From Pedobacter sp. (GTDB lineage Bacteria; Bacteroidota; Bacteroidia; Sphingobacteriales; Sphingobacteriaceae), in the NCBI RefSeq assembly GCF_031119335.1, contig NZ_JAVHXT010000008.1, forward strand, positions 1 through 64,000: 64,000 nt of DNA. The letters run 5' to 3'. The first letter of the stretch is position 1. Each line of letters starts with the position of its first letter. Under the pieces are notes generated by a model. The model did no database searches. It had not been told where the DNA came from and saw only the letters and a list, made by a program, of their open reading frames with translations. Below are positions 16,756-26,958 of this stretch, in pieces. The position numbers were made by a program, and so were the translations under genes.

Positions 16756-19116
16756 CTAGGTAAATAGAATTTTAAATGTGGTACCTTCGCCTAGCGTACT
16801 TTCCACTTCTATGGTATAGCCCATGGCTTCGATCTGATTTTTGGTGATGAAAAGTCCAAAACCTCTTGCATCGCTATTGCCATGAAAAGTCTGGTTTAAG
16901 CCAAACATTTTATCTCCATTTTTAGCTAAATCTATGCCCACGCCATTATCTTTAATACTAAAAATATAGCCGCCACCAATTGGTTCGCAATTAATTTCTA
17001 TTAATGGCCGGCGTAAAGCATGACTATACCTTAAAGCATTAGAAATTAGATTTAGCAACACGCTTTCTAAATAAGCCTTATTGAAATACACAAACACATC
17101 ATCGGTTAAATTGATGATCAATTTGGCATTTTTGCTCAATATTTGCGCCTCTTGAGTTTGTATGGCATTATTTACATAAGCCAATAAATTTAAAGGCTCC
17201 TTCACCATGTTAATGCTCGTTTGGATGTTTACGATGCTATTGAGGTTGTATAGTGTATCATTTAAGTTAACCACCACTTTACGCATCAGTTTAATCATCT
17301 CGTCTCTCTCTTCATTCGTATCTGCATTGCTAATTAAGGCGCTAATACCATCAATGTTACTTGCATGAGAACGTAAATTGTGTGAAACTATATACGAAAA
17401 ATTAAGTAGTCTTTTGTTCTGTTCGTTCACTAATTCATAAGATTTGTGCAAAGTTTCCTCGGCCTCCTTAATACGGGTAATATCCATCATAATACCTCGC
17501 AATTTCTCTGGAGCTTCTAAATTCGGTACCACATTAACACTATCTCTTATCCAAATAATTGAACCGTTTTTAGCCACCATTCTATATTCGTACTCGTGGT
17601 GTTTCCTTAGAAAAAGTTCATTATCCAAGTAGGTTTTAATTTTATCGCTATCTTCGTGATACAACTTATTAAAGAAAAAACCAATCTCAGAACTCCATTC
17701 TTCTGGTGTATACCCTAAAATATCATATACTTTACTGCTTACAAATGTATTAACAAAATTATCGGTAACCGATGTTTCCCAAACAATACCCTCAATAGAA
17801 TTCACCAGCTCTTCGATGTGTTTCTGAGATGCAATTAATTGCTCCTCGTAAGCTACTTGTTGGGTAATATCATCTATAATAATAATGTGGTTATTTGGAG
17901 GTTCTCCTTCATTCCATAGAGGGCTCACAATAGCATTTGCCCAAATTACTTCTCCTTCTTTGTTGATATACCTTCGTACAGATGAAAACTGCTTAATCTC
18001 TCCGCTTAACAAACGCTTAAAACTATGAGCATCGGCAGCAAGATCATCTGCGTGTATAAGTGTTTTAATTTTTTTATGGGTGAGTTCTGCACTAGTATAC
18101 CCTAAAAGATTGCATAAAAAAGCATTCGTTTCCAAAAACTCTCCAGTAATAGAATTTACCCTTCCAATACCAATTGCTGCATGGTCAAAGATAGTTTTGT
18201 ATTTACTTTCTGCAGTCAACAACATTTCAGCTTGCCTATCTAAAGTAGCATACAGTTGCGCTTGCTTATTTAACAACCGTAGCAAAAGATAGGCAGATAA
18301 AATTGAAACTAGTACTCCAAAAATAGCTAACGAACCTAACTGATAATCCGCGTAAATTGGTCGGGTATCGGTAAGGTAGATCTTCCAATCGCCTTCTTCA
18401 AAAACCTTACTTTTGTAGGTATTCGTAAAATTGATTTGGCCAGGCAAGAAGTATTCTTCGACACCAGTCAACTGATTTACTTTTGAAAACTGAAATTTGT
18501 AGTATTCTTGATTGGTATTATCAATTCCTGCAGCTTTTAAAAGTTCGCCGAGTTTAACTACCACGGCCGAAAAGCCCCAAAATTCATTATCGATATAAAT
18601 AGGCAGGCGACCGATAACGCCCTCACCTCCCTGCACTAACTTAACCGGCCCCTGAAAGTAAATCTTACGGGTTGCTATCGCCTTTTTGGCTGCTGCCGCA
18701 TTTACGTCGCTTAGTTTAAGCAAATCTAAGCCCAAAGCTTGCTCATTACCCTCAAGCGGATAGGTATATTTAATCACTCCGCCCGGCACCAATTGAACAG
18801 CTTGCAAATAGGGATTTCCTTTTATGATCTGGGCGGCAACAGCATCAAAATTCCTTGGCTTTCCAGTTTGATCTAGTGTAAGTGCCAAGGTTAATGTAAT
18901 ATTCTGACTGTTTTTGAGCAATTGTTCTAACCTCAGCTCTACACTTTCAAGCATTACATCTATTTCCTTTTCGCGATTTTCTTTAATGATAAGGTAACGT
19001 TGCTGAGCAATTAAGGAAATAATAGAAATAAGCACTACAAAGAAAAGGAAAGCCGAAAGCTTTGGATGCAAAATGAACCAATTGGTTTGAGCAGGCTGCT
19101 TAGCAGTTTTGGGCAT
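16756..19116 (-). CDS. Sensor histidine kinase with CHASE and two PAS domains
   Basis: A 786-residue membrane-bound sensor kinase. Order: TM1 (about 19-37), extracytoplasmic CHASE domain (about 45-245, with the YPLEGNEQALGLDLL block), TM2 (about 259-281), PAS1 (about 305-420), PAS2/PAC (about 437-550), dimerisation helix with SYIVSHNLRSHASNI and phospho-acceptor His579, then HATPase with the N-box around Asn693, DNGVGI (723-728) and a GFGL G2 box. No response regulator lies next to it, so its partner is elsewhere. A TAAGTTTG box on the minus strand at 19154-19161 could be its -7 element. Nothing else notable is seen in the 73 bases before the next gene. Confidence 0.93.
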   Translation of the reverse strand: MPKTAKQPAQTNWFILHPKLSAFLFFVVLISIISLIAQQRYLIIKENREKEIDVMLESVELRLEQLLKNSQNITLTLALTLDQTGKPRNFDAVAAQIIKGNPYLQAVQLVPGGVIKYTYPLEGNEQALGLDLLKLSDVNAAAAKKAIATRKIYFQGPVKLVQGGEGVIGRLPIYIDNEFWGFSAVVVKLGELLKAAGIDNTNQEYYKFQFSKVNQLTGVEEYFLPGQINFTNTYKSKVFEEGDWKIYLTDTRPIYADYQLGSLAIFGVLVSILSAYLLLRLLNKQAQLYATLDRQAEMLLTAESKYKTIFDHAAIGIGRVNSITGEFLETNAFLCNLLGYTSAELTHKKIKTLIHADDLAADAHSFKRLLSGEIKQFSSVRRYINKEGEVIWANAIVSPLWNEGEPPNNHIIIIDDITQQVAYEEQLIASQKHIEELVNSIEGIVWETSVTDNFVNTFVSSKVYDILGYTPEEWSSEIGFFFNKLYHEDSDKIKTYLDNELFLRKHHEYEYRMVAKNGSIIWIRDSVNVVPNLEAPEKLRGIMMDITRIKEAEETLHKSYELVNEQNKRLLNFSYIVSHNLRSHASNIDGISALISNADTNEERDEMIKLMRKVVVNLNDTLYNLNSIVNIQTSINMVKEPLNLLAYVNNAIQTQEAQILSKNAKLIINLTDDVFVYFNKAYLESVLLNLISNALRYSHALRRPLIEINCEPIGGGYIFSIKDNGVGIDLAKNGDKMFGLNQTFHGNSDARGFGLFITKNQIEAMGYTIEVESTLGEGTTFKILFT

Positions 19117-19425
19117 TAGATACGCTATTTCTAGTTGTTATTAGTTTAGTGAGCAAACTTAAATTTTTATCAGCCAATTTAGTTTGATACGAACCATCAA
19201 AATAAAGTGACAAAAATCATTTAAGCCAAAATAAGATTAAGAAATGATTAACTAAAATAAAAATAATTTAATACACTGATAACGATTAATATGCTACAGA
19301 AGATACCGTTATTTATTTTATGATTTAATGCAACTTTTATGTTAACTTTGATTTAACAACCTCACATTAGCTAAAAAACTATTTACAACTACCTGGATAT
19401 CTAATATCCTATAATTTTTTGCTTA
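19117..19425. other. 309-base AT-rich divergent promoter region
   Basis: The gap between the divergent kinase and ECF sigma genes has no coding potential. It holds TAAGTTTG on the minus strand (19154-19161) and TAACTTTG on the plus strand (19343-19350), each matching the -7 consensus. No strong hairpin was found. Confidence 0.5.
19343..19350 (+). promoter_or_regulatory. Candidate -7 box for the ECF sigma gene
   Basis: TAACTTTG fits TAnnTTTG and lies 75 bases before the ATG. No TTG was found at 19-base spacing. Confidence 0.4.
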
Positions 19426-19992
19426 ATGCCATCTTACAGCTCCTTTTCGGACGCAGAACTTGCGGAATTGCTAAAAAAAGACGATTCTGCAGCTTATACT
19501 GTAATATACAATAGGTATTTTCATACCCTATATGTGCACGCTTTACAAAAACTAAACGACAAACAAGAGGCACAGGATGTAGTACACGAACTTTTTGCCC
19601 AATTGTGGAATAAACGGCAAGAACTGAACATTCACACCAATTTAATAGGATACCTTTATACTGGTATTAGAAATAAGATATTAGACCATATCTCGCATCA
19701 ACAGGTAAAAACTAAATACATTAACTCCTTACAGAATTTCCTAGAAAGTAATTACAGCATCACCGATCATAGAATTAGAGAAAAGCAACTTAGCGAACTA
19801 ATTGATAAAGGAATTGCCGATTTACCAGAGAAAATGCGTGAGATTTTTGAGCTGAGCAGAAAAAAATCACTAAGTCATAAGGAAATTGCCACACAGCTGA
19901 ACCTTTCTGAACAGACGGTTAAAAAGCAGGTTAACAATGCCTTAAGAATATTACGTATCAAATTAGGAACCATGCTTTTCCTATCTCTTTAA
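19426..19992 (+). CDS. ECF RNA polymerase sigma factor
   Basis: A 188-residue ECF sigma-70 factor. Region 2 (about 25-95) has QEAQDVVHELFAQLWNKR and the DNA-melting part YLYTGIRNKILDHI. Region 4 (about 125-180) ends in a helix-turn-helix, SHKEIATQLNLSEQTVKKQV. It starts the first SusC/SusD locus and is followed 80 bases later by its probable anti-sigma partner FecR. The presence of FecR and of an STN domain on the SusC supports the classical cell-surface signalling chain: ligand on the receptor, FecR in the membrane, sigma release. Confidence 0.95.
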   Translation: MPSYSSFSDAELAELLKKDDSAAYTVIYNRYFHTLYVHALQKLNDKQEAQDVVHELFAQLWNKRQELNIHTNLIGYLYTGIRNKILDHISHQQVKTKYINSLQNFLESNYSITDHRIREKQLSELIDKGIADLPEKMREIFELSRKKSLSHKEIATQLNLSEQTVKKQVNNALRILRIKLGTMLFLSL

Positions 19993-20072
19993 TTTTTTTT
20001 CATTTTCTTCTACCCCCAACATTACCGCTTCTCGTCTTAGTCAATATTAGGGGTAAATATATCCTATCTACT

Positions 20073-21200
20073 ATGAATAAAACAGAAGCAAAAATACTGC
20101 TAGACAAATATGCTAATGGCAAATGTACGGAGGAAGAGCTAGCCATACTGCATACTTGGTATTTAGAGCAGGAAGTGATAGACTTTGATATTTCGGCAGA
20201 AGAAGTTGAAGCTGCAAAAGAAAAAATATGGAACAACTTGCCAGTGCATCAAGAAGTAGCTACTAAAACCATTAAACTATTTCCATCAATATTAATTAAA
20301 CGCATTGCTGTTGCTGCAGCGGTGGTATTGTCTGTTTCATTAGGCTATTATGTTACCCAAAAGGATAAATTAAAATCAGTTTATGAAACTGCAAAACTAG
20401 AGCAGATTGTTCCTGGCGGAAATAAAGCGACCCTTACCTTGGCAGATGGTTCGAAAATTGACCTTAACAAGATGAGTAACGGCATACTTGGTGATGAAAA
20501 TGGAACTAGGATCGTTAAAACTGATGATGGAAAGATTTTCTACAATCATGACGAAGCAGCTAAAACAGTTGCATGGAACACGTTGAATATTCCGGCAGGT
20601 GGATATTATAACGTTACTTTAAGCGATGGTACGATAGTTTGGCTGAACTCGAAATCGAGCTTAAAATACCCAACAGCATTTATTGGTAAAGAACGTGTTG
20701 TTGAACTTACTGGCGAAGGCTATTTTGAAGTGGCACATAAAGAAAATCAACCGTTTAAGGTAATTACCGAGCAGCAAACCGTAGAAGTATTAGGCACTCA
20801 CTTTAATATCAATGCTTATAGCGACGAGCAAAGCACAACCACCACTTTGTTAGAAGGCAGTGTAAGGATTAACGCTGCAGGTAATCAGAAATTACTTAGC
20901 CCTAACAACCAGGCCAAACTAATTAGTGGAAATATTATGGTAAGACTATTTGATGCCGAAAACGCAATAGACTGGGTAAGTAATGATTTCTTTTTTGACG
21001 ATGAGGATCTGGGCAGTATCACGAGACAGCTATCGAGATGGTATGATGTAGAGTTTTCTTATCCCACTAATTTAGCAGAACTGAAGTTTTCGGGTCGGAT
21101 TTCTCGAAATATCAACATCAAACAAGTGTTAAAAATAATGGAGCTAACAAAAATGGTAAACTTTAAAGTAGAAGGAAGGAGGATTACTGTGACACCGTAA
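20073..21200 (+). CDS. FecR-family anti-sigma factor
   Basis: A 375-residue membrane protein. A cytoplasmic N-terminal sigma-binding part (about 1-70) is followed by one membrane segment (about 79-92, IAVAAAVVLSVSLGYYV), a periplasmic FecR domain (about 110-270, including FKVITEQQTVEVLGTHFNIN) and a C-terminal DUF4974 domain (about 305-373). The periplasmic end is expected to touch the STN domain of the SusC encoded next. Starts at ATG 20073. Confidence 0.95.
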   Translation: MNKTEAKILLDKYANGKCTEEELAILHTWYLEQEVIDFDISAEEVEAAKEKIWNNLPVHQEVATKTIKLFPSILIKRIAVAAAVVLSVSLGYYVTQKDKLKSVYETAKLEQIVPGGNKATLTLADGSKIDLNKMSNGILGDENGTRIVKTDDGKIFYNHDEAAKTVAWNTLNIPAGGYYNVTLSDGTIVWLNSKSSLKYPTAFIGKERVVELTGEGYFEVAHKENQPFKVITEQQTVEVLGTHFNINAYSDEQSTTTTLLEGSVRINAAGNQKLLSPNNQAKLISGNIMVRLFDAENAIDWVSNDFFFDDEDLGSITRQLSRWYDVEFSYPTNLAELKFSGRISRNINIKQVLKIMELTKMVNFKVEGRRITVTP

Positions 21201-21229
21201 CTTTTACCCTAAAGCTTAGCCAAAAAAAA

Positions 21230-21258
21230 ATCCAGTGGTGGTCGCAACACCCCTGGAT
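21230..21258 (+). promoter_or_regulatory. Hairpin in the fecR-susC gap
   Basis: ATCCAGTGGTG (21230-21240) pairs with CACCCCTGGAT (21248-21258), one mismatch, with loop GTCGCAA, preceded by a run of nine A. It lies 29 bases after the fecR stop and 68 bases before the susC ATG. No T-tract follows on the plus strand; read on the minus strand it has one. It may protect or separate the susC message from the regulator genes. Confidence 0.55.
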
Positions 21259-21325
21259 AAGTATTTAGGCTTTGCAGAAAATTTTGACTTAACCAACTAA
21301 CAAACACCTAAACACAAACAAATGT

Positions 21326-24300
21326 ATGAATTTTCACATGACATTTAAAAACGGTTGTAATAGCCGTTTATATGCCAGAATTCTGTTAAAATTGAAACTG
21401 ACCTTAATCGTCTTAACAACGGTAATTCTACAGAGCAGTGCTGCTAGCTTTGCACAAATTACCATCAATGAGAAATCGGCCTCATTAGAAAGCGTTCTAC
21501 AAAAAATAAGGAAGCAAAGCGGTTACGATTTTTTCTACAGCAACAACATGCTGAAAAACACTAGACCAGTGTCTATTAATGTAAAAAATGCTAGTGTAGA
21601 AGAGGTTTTAAAATTAAGCTTCAAAGACCAGCCGCTAACTTACACTATTGATCAGAAAGCAATTGTGCTACGGTACAATAACAATTCGGAAGTTGTAGCT
21701 GCAATGCAAAAAACTATCACTGGTAAAGTAGTAGATGAAAGAAATAGCCCGATACCTGGAGCATCAATTAGGGTAAAGGGAATGCCAGCAGCCCCAATTG
21801 CAATAACAGATGCCAATGGTAATTTCATGATTTCGGCTACGGATGAACAAACGCTTATTGTAAGCTATTTAGGCTACCAGTCGCTAGAAGTAATATTAAA
21901 AGGAAAAAGACTGCCTTTATCTGTTAAAATGGTGATGAGCGAAAGCGCATTAAACGAAGTTAAGGTTATTAATACCGGCCTTTTTAAAAAATCAACTGAA
22001 AGTTTTACAGGCGCATCTACTACTGTAACCGCTGAAGAATTAGCACAAAATGGTAATAGAAACCTCATCACTTCGCTTCGTAATATAGACCCTGCATTTA
22101 ATATTATAGAAAGTAACGCCTTCGGTTCTAATCCTAATAGATTGCCAGAAATACAGATTAGAGGCAACTCAAGTATACCTAATGTTGGAGAACTGCAAGA
22201 TCAAACCAGAGCAGAATTGAACACACCTTTAATCATTTTAGATGGTTTTCAATCTACCTTACAGAAGCTATATGACATGAATGAGAACGAAGTAGAATCA
22301 ATAACTATACTAAAGGATGCTGCTGCAACTGCAATGTACGGTTCAAGGGGCTCTAACGGCGTTATTATTATCACTACAAAAACACCTAAACCTGGGAAAT
22401 TAAGGCTTACGTTAAGATCTGATGTGAATTTTGAGGCTCCAGATTTAACGGATTATAGCTTGTTAAAGGCTGCAGATAAATTGGAATTGGAACGTATAGC
22501 AGGGTATTATAACAATGTTAGAGCAGAAAGCGACCTGCCATTAAAAAGATATTACAATTTCTTACTAAACGAGGTAAATAGCGGTGTAGAAACAGATTGG
22601 ATGGCACAACCATTACGTAATGGTGTGGGGCAAAGACATTTCCTTAAAGTAGAAGGCGGTGACAATGCTTTTAGATATTCAGCTTCTGGTCAGTTAAACG
22701 ACATTCAGGGTGTAATGAAAGAATCTTTCCGTCGCACGTTTAACGGTAACATCACGCTTGCGTATACCTACAAAAATTTAAGATTTAGAAATAACTTACA
22801 AATTCAGCAAAGCAACTCAAAAGAATCTCCATATGGAGAATTTAATGAGTACGTAAGATTAAATCCATATTGGAGACCTTATGACGCCGCCGGAAACGCA
22901 CTGAAGTTTTTAGGAGACCCAGGAAACTTTGACTATACAGGATATTGGATACCGACCCTACCAACCAATCCATTGTATAATGCTACTTTAAATACTTTTG
23001 ATAAGAGTAATACCAATGAATTAGTTAACAATACCATGGTGGAGTGGAACTTAGTTAAGGATTTGGTTTTAAGAGCCCAAATAGGACTAACTAAAGGAAC
23101 AATACAAAATGATGTTTTTAGACCAGCAGAACATACCGCATTTGCAGATTACGGCCCTCTAGACATATTTAGGAAGGGAGATTATAAATATGGTGTTACC
23201 AACTATTATGGTTATGATGGTTCTATCAACTTGGCTTATAATAAACTCATTAATGCAAAACATCTTATTACCGCAGGAGCGGACTATAACATACGCCAAA
23301 ACAAAAGGACATTCTCAGAATTCTTAGCAGAAGGTTTTCCGAATGCGAATTTCGATTTTATGGCCATGGCTCTACAATATGCCAAAGATAGGAAACCTAG
23401 AGGTGATGAATCGCTTACACGTGCTATCGGTATAACAGGAAACGTCAACTATATTTTTGATAATAAATATTTTGTAGACTTCTCTGCTCGTATAGATGGA
23501 TCTTCTCAATTTGGGAGTAAAAAACGCTTTGCCCCTTTTTGGTCGGCAGGTATTGGATGGAACTTGCATAACGAAAAATTCTTAGCAAACAACAAGTATA
23601 TCAACCGCTTAAAACTTAGAGGTTCTGTTGGTACAACTGGAGCGCAGAACTTTAGAGCTTACCAAGCATTATCTACCTATAGATATTACACCGACCAACG
23701 TTATTTTAATTGGATGGGCGCATATTTATTAGGGTTGGGCAATGAAGATCTGCAATGGCAGCAAACTAAAAAATACAATATCGGTGCAGATGCTGAATTT
23801 TTAAACAGACGCGTCCGCTTAACGGCAGACTATTACGTAGAAACTACCGAAGATTTGGTTTCATCAGTAAACGTACCAGCTTCAAATGGCTTTAACAGTT
23901 ATGTAGACAATATTGGACGCCTACGTAACAGCGGGTATGAAATTAAGGCTACTGGTTTTATCTTAAACAACCCTAAATCTTTTACATGGAGTATTTCTGG
24001 TGCTGTTTTACACAATAAAAATAAAATCTTAGAAACGTCAAAAGCACTAAAAGATGCGCAAGCCGCAACTTTAAATGGCACAATCCTACCTGGAACTATT
24101 TATATGGAAGGTTACTCTAGCAACGCTATATGGGTAGTACCTTCTTTGGGTATAGACCCAAGTACAGGTAAAGAGCTTTATTTAGGTAAAGATGGTCTAC
24201 CAACATACACTTGGAAAGCATCAGATATTGTTGCTGTAGGAACTACAGATCCAAAGATCTTTGGAAATTTCAGCAGTATGCTTCGTTACAAAGACTTTTC

Positions 24301-24703
24301 TATCAACGCATCGTTCAGATACACTGTAGGTGGTCAACAGTACAATAAAACTTTAGTAGACCGAGTAGAATTAGCTAGTTACAAATTTAACGTCGATTCT
24401 AGAGTGTATTATAGTCGTTGGCAAAATCTAGGAGATATTGCAGCTTTTAAAGGTTTATTAGTAACCACCCCTACTTACAAATCTTCACGCTTTGTACAAG
24501 ATGAAAATACGTTGGTTTTACAAAATATCAATTTTCAATATAACGTATCTAACAAGGCATTTTTACAAAAATTGAGATTAGAAAGCTTAAATATAACAGC
24601 AAATGCCGCAGAACCAATGTATTTATCTACCGTAAGAAGAGAGCGAGGCACAACTTATCCTTTTTCAAGACAATTTTCATTAAGTCTTAATGCTACATTT
24701 TAA
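21326..24703 (+). CDS. SusC/RagA TonB-linked outer-membrane receptor with STN domain
   Basis: A 1125-residue TonB-dependent outer-membrane transporter. Order: long signal (about 1-44), STN signalling domain (49-116), carboxypeptidase-like regulatory domain (about 131-205, with GKVVDERNSPIPGASIRVKG), TonB plug (about 215-345, with ILKDAAATAMYGSRGSNGVI) and a C-terminal 22-strand barrel ending in F. The STN domain marks it as a signal-transducing receptor that pairs with the FecR and sigma upstream. It forms a lid-and-barrel complex with the SusD encoded directly after it. The substrate is unknown; the neighbourhood has thiol reductases and a protease rather than glycosidases. Confidence 0.95.
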   Translation: MNFHMTFKNGCNSRLYARILLKLKLTLIVLTTVILQSSAASFAQITINEKSASLESVLQKIRKQSGYDFFYSNNMLKNTRPVSINVKNASVEEVLKLSFKDQPLTYTIDQKAIVLRYNNNSEVVAAMQKTITGKVVDERNSPIPGASIRVKGMPAAPIAITDANGNFMISATDEQTLIVSYLGYQSLEVILKGKRLPLSVKMVMSESALNEVKVINTGLFKKSTESFTGASTTVTAEELAQNGNRNLITSLRNIDPAFNIIESNAFGSNPNRLPEIQIRGNSSIPNVGELQDQTRAELNTPLIILDGFQSTLQKLYDMNENEVESITILKDAAATAMYGSRGSNGVIIITTKTPKPGKLRLTLRSDVNFEAPDLTDYSLLKAADKLELERIAGYYNNVRAESDLPLKRYYNFLLNEVNSGVETDWMAQPLRNGVGQRHFLKVEGGDNAFRYSASGQLNDIQGVMKESFRRTFNGNITLAYTYKNLRFRNNLQIQQSNSKESPYGEFNEYVRLNPYWRPYDAAGNALKFLGDPGNFDYTGYWIPTLPTNPLYNATLNTFDKSNTNELVNNTMVEWNLVKDLVLRAQIGLTKGTIQNDVFRPAEHTAFADYGPLDIFRKGDYKYGVTNYYGYDGSINLAYNKLINAKHLITAGADYNIRQNKRTFSEFLAEGFPNANFDFMAMALQYAKDRKPRGDESLTRAIGITGNVNYIFDNKYFVDFSARIDGSSQFGSKKRFAPFWSAGIGWNLHNEKFLANNKYINRLKLRGSVGTTGAQNFRAYQALSTYRYYTDQRYFNWMGAYLLGLGNEDLQWQQTKKYNIGADAEFLNRRVRLTADYYVETTEDLVSSVNVPASNGFNSYVDNIGRLRNSGYEIKATGFILNNPKSFTWSISGAVLHNKNKILETSKALKDAQAATLNGTILPGTIYMEGYSSNAIWVVPSLGIDPSTGKELYLGKDGLPTYTWKASDIVAVGTTDPKIFGNFSSMLRYKDFSINASFRYTVGGQQYNKTLVDRVELASYKFNVDSRVYYSRWQNLGDIAAFKGLLVTTPTYKSSRFVQDENTLVLQNINFQYNVSNKAFLQKLRLESLNITANAAEPMYLSTVRRERGTTYPFSRQFSLSLNATF

Positions 24704-24713
24704 ACTAAAAGCA

Positions 24714-26153
24714 ATGAAAAGAACTATTTTAATTTTGATAGGTGTTTTTGTAAGTATCATATTTTTTTCCTGCAAAAAATACTTAACAGTAAATCCAAAA
24801 ACACAAATGCCACAACACGTGCTATTTACTACCGAAGGTGGATTTAAAGATGCATTAACTGGAGTTTACATCCAAATGCGTAGCGATAGTACTTATGGAG
24901 CAGCGCTTACACAAAGCACTATAGAATACCTTAGCTCGAGTTGGGATATTACCACAAACAGCACAGAACAGCGGTTAGGATTATTCAATTATGCTGATGC
25001 TGGAGTAGAAACAAGCTTTCAACGAATTTGGGCACAACAGTTTAAAACCATCGGGAGTATTAACGCCATACTAGGTCAAATTGACGCAAAAAAAGATGTT
25101 TTTAAAACTCCTGGTCTGTACGAATTAATAAAAAGCGAATCTTTAGCACTAAGAGCACATTTACATTTAGATATGCTGCGTTTGTTTGGACCAGTGCCAA
25201 CTGTTACTACAGCACAACCTATTTTGCCCTATGTTACTACTTTGTCTACTGCTCCAAATGCAAAATTAAGCTTTACCGCATTTAAAGATGCCTTGTATAA
25301 GGATTTAACAGATGCAGAAGCATTGGTAAAGAACATAGACCCTATTACACAATACTCTATTGCACAGCTTAGGACACCGGGTATTAGTTCAGGCTATAAT
25401 CCACAAGACACCTATTTTGCATACCGTTACTTGCGGATGAATTATTTTGCAATTAAGGCGATACAAGCAAGAGCTTACCTCTGGTTTAATGACAATACGA
25501 AGGCGTATGAAGCTGCAAAATTAGTTATCGATGCGAAAAACAGTGATGCGTCTAGTAAATTCAATCTTGGATCTGCGGCCGATATGACTACTAATAAAGA
25601 TTTCTTACTTGTCAAAGAACATATTTTTGGACTTTATGATTTCGCCATGTACACCAAATACACATCACTCTATCCTTCTGGATCGTTAAAGAAAGGAACC
25701 GCAATTACTACTATTACAGGACAACTTTTTGGCACAACCGGAACAGATATTAGAGAAAGTAATTTATGGGAACTTTTAACATTGCCAAATGCAAGTAAAG
25801 CATATGTTACCAAAAAATATTTAGTAACAGAAATTGGCGACAATAAACAAATACCTATTGTGAGATTAAGCGAAATGTACCTCATTGCAGCAGAAGCCGC
25901 ACCTTTTGCAGAAGGGCTTGAGTATTTTAGGCAATTTAGGGTCTCTAGAAATATCGGCCAATTGGCTATACCTGCAAATGCCGGTGCTCTACAAACGGAA
26001 ATCATCAAAGAATATCGGAAAGAGTTTTATGCTGAGGGACAAGGTTTTTATGCCTATAAACGTACAAATGCACCGAAAGGCAGTTTTCTATTTGTTCCAT
26101 CTACTGCCACAGTAAATTATGTGGTACCCGTGCCTACAACCGAAGCTCTTTAA
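24714..26153 (+). CDS. RagB/SusD-family surface lipoprotein
   Basis: A 479-residue lipoprotein with lipobox FFSC (Cys20). SusD hallmarks are the FKDALTGVYIQM block, ALRAHLHLDMLRLFGPVP (about 145-162) and a C-terminal segment with IPIVRLSEMYLIAAEAA and EYRKEFYAEGQGFYAYKR. It is expected to cap the SusC barrel and bind the substrate. The open frame starts at 24690 inside the end of susC, but ATG 24714 gives a clean signal peptide and is preferred; the gap to susC is then 10 bases. Confidence 0.93.
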   Translation: MKRTILILIGVFVSIIFFSCKKYLTVNPKTQMPQHVLFTTEGGFKDALTGVYIQMRSDSTYGAALTQSTIEYLSSSWDITTNSTEQRLGLFNYADAGVETSFQRIWAQQFKTIGSINAILGQIDAKKDVFKTPGLYELIKSESLALRAHLHLDMLRLFGPVPTVTTAQPILPYVTTLSTAPNAKLSFTAFKDALYKDLTDAEALVKNIDPITQYSIAQLRTPGISSGYNPQDTYFAYRYLRMNYFAIKAIQARAYLWFNDNTKAYEAAKLVIDAKNSDASSKFNLGSAADMTTNKDFLLVKEHIFGLYDFAMYTKYTSLYPSGSLKKGTAITTITGQLFGTTGTDIRESNLWELLTLPNASKAYVTKKYLVTEIGDNKQIPIVRLSEMYLIAAEAAPFAEGLEYFRQFRVSRNIGQLAIPANAGALQTEIIKEYRKEFYAEGQGFYAYKRTNAPKGSFLFVPSTATVNYVVPVPTTEAL

Positions 26154-26170
26154 CTTAACCTAATAACAAG

Positions 26171-26944
26171 ATGAAGAATTTAAAATACATATTGGCAGCA
26201 TTAGCGACAGTAGCTTTTTTTGCATGCAAACAAGACCAATATTATCTATATAACGATATCGCTAGATTACAATTTGGACCAGAACCAAGCCGAATTTATA
26301 CCACTAGCTATAACTTGGCAGATACATTAAAAATGTATACTTTTTATTATGAAGATGCCTCTATAAAGCAGGATACCGTCTTTTTTGATATCTACGCCAT
26401 AGGCGGCACAAAAAATACGGACAGGGCGTTTACGCTGCGTCAAGATCAAATTGCCAATGCTACTAATGCAATTTCGGGAACTCATTTTGTTCCATTTAAT
26501 GATCCGAAGGTTGCAAAACACTACGTCATTAAAGCTGGAACTGTACATACAAGAGTACCCATTATAATACTTAGAGATCCAAGCCTAAAAACCACTACAC
26601 CCAAACTGAAATTTAGTATAGTAGCCGATGGAAGCTTTAGCTTAGGTGAGCCAAGCAATATTTGGCGCAAGTTAGAATTTACCGATAGGTTAAGCCAACC
26701 ATCCTCATGGAATGCACATTTTACGCAATACTACTTTGGAAAATACAGTGTTACTAAGCATGCCTTCCTTATTAATACAACGGGTGATAAATGGGACTCT
26801 ATTTTTATAGATGAAATGTACGCTGGAGGTAACCTCATCGACTACTACAGAACCGTAGCAAAAACAGCCCTTATTAATTACAATGCGGCAAATCCAACTG
26901 CGCCACTCAAAGACGAATTTGGTGACCTTATAGTTTTCCCTTAA
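26171..26944 (+). CDS. DUF4843 lipoprotein
   Basis: A 257-residue predicted lipoprotein (signal with the lipobox FFAC near residues 16-19). The all-beta body and a DRLSQPSSWNAHFTQYYFGKYS block near residues 175-196 match the DUF4843 family, which is found after susCD pairs in Bacteroidota and is thought to be a surface-exposed accessory. It lies 17 bases after susD and 14 bases before the next gene, so it is operonic. Confidence 0.85.
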   Translation: MKNLKYILAALATVAFFACKQDQYYLYNDIARLQFGPEPSRIYTTSYNLADTLKMYTFYYEDASIKQDTVFFDIYAIGGTKNTDRAFTLRQDQIANATNAISGTHFVPFNDPKVAKHYVIKAGTVHTRVPIIILRDPSLKTTTPKLKFSIVADGSFSLGEPSNIWRKLEFTDRLSQPSSWNAHFTQYYFGKYSVTKHAFLINTTGDKWDSIFIDEMYAGGNLIDYYRTVAKTALINYNAANPTAPLKDEFGDLIVFP

Positions 26945-26958
26945 TCAAATCAAAAACG

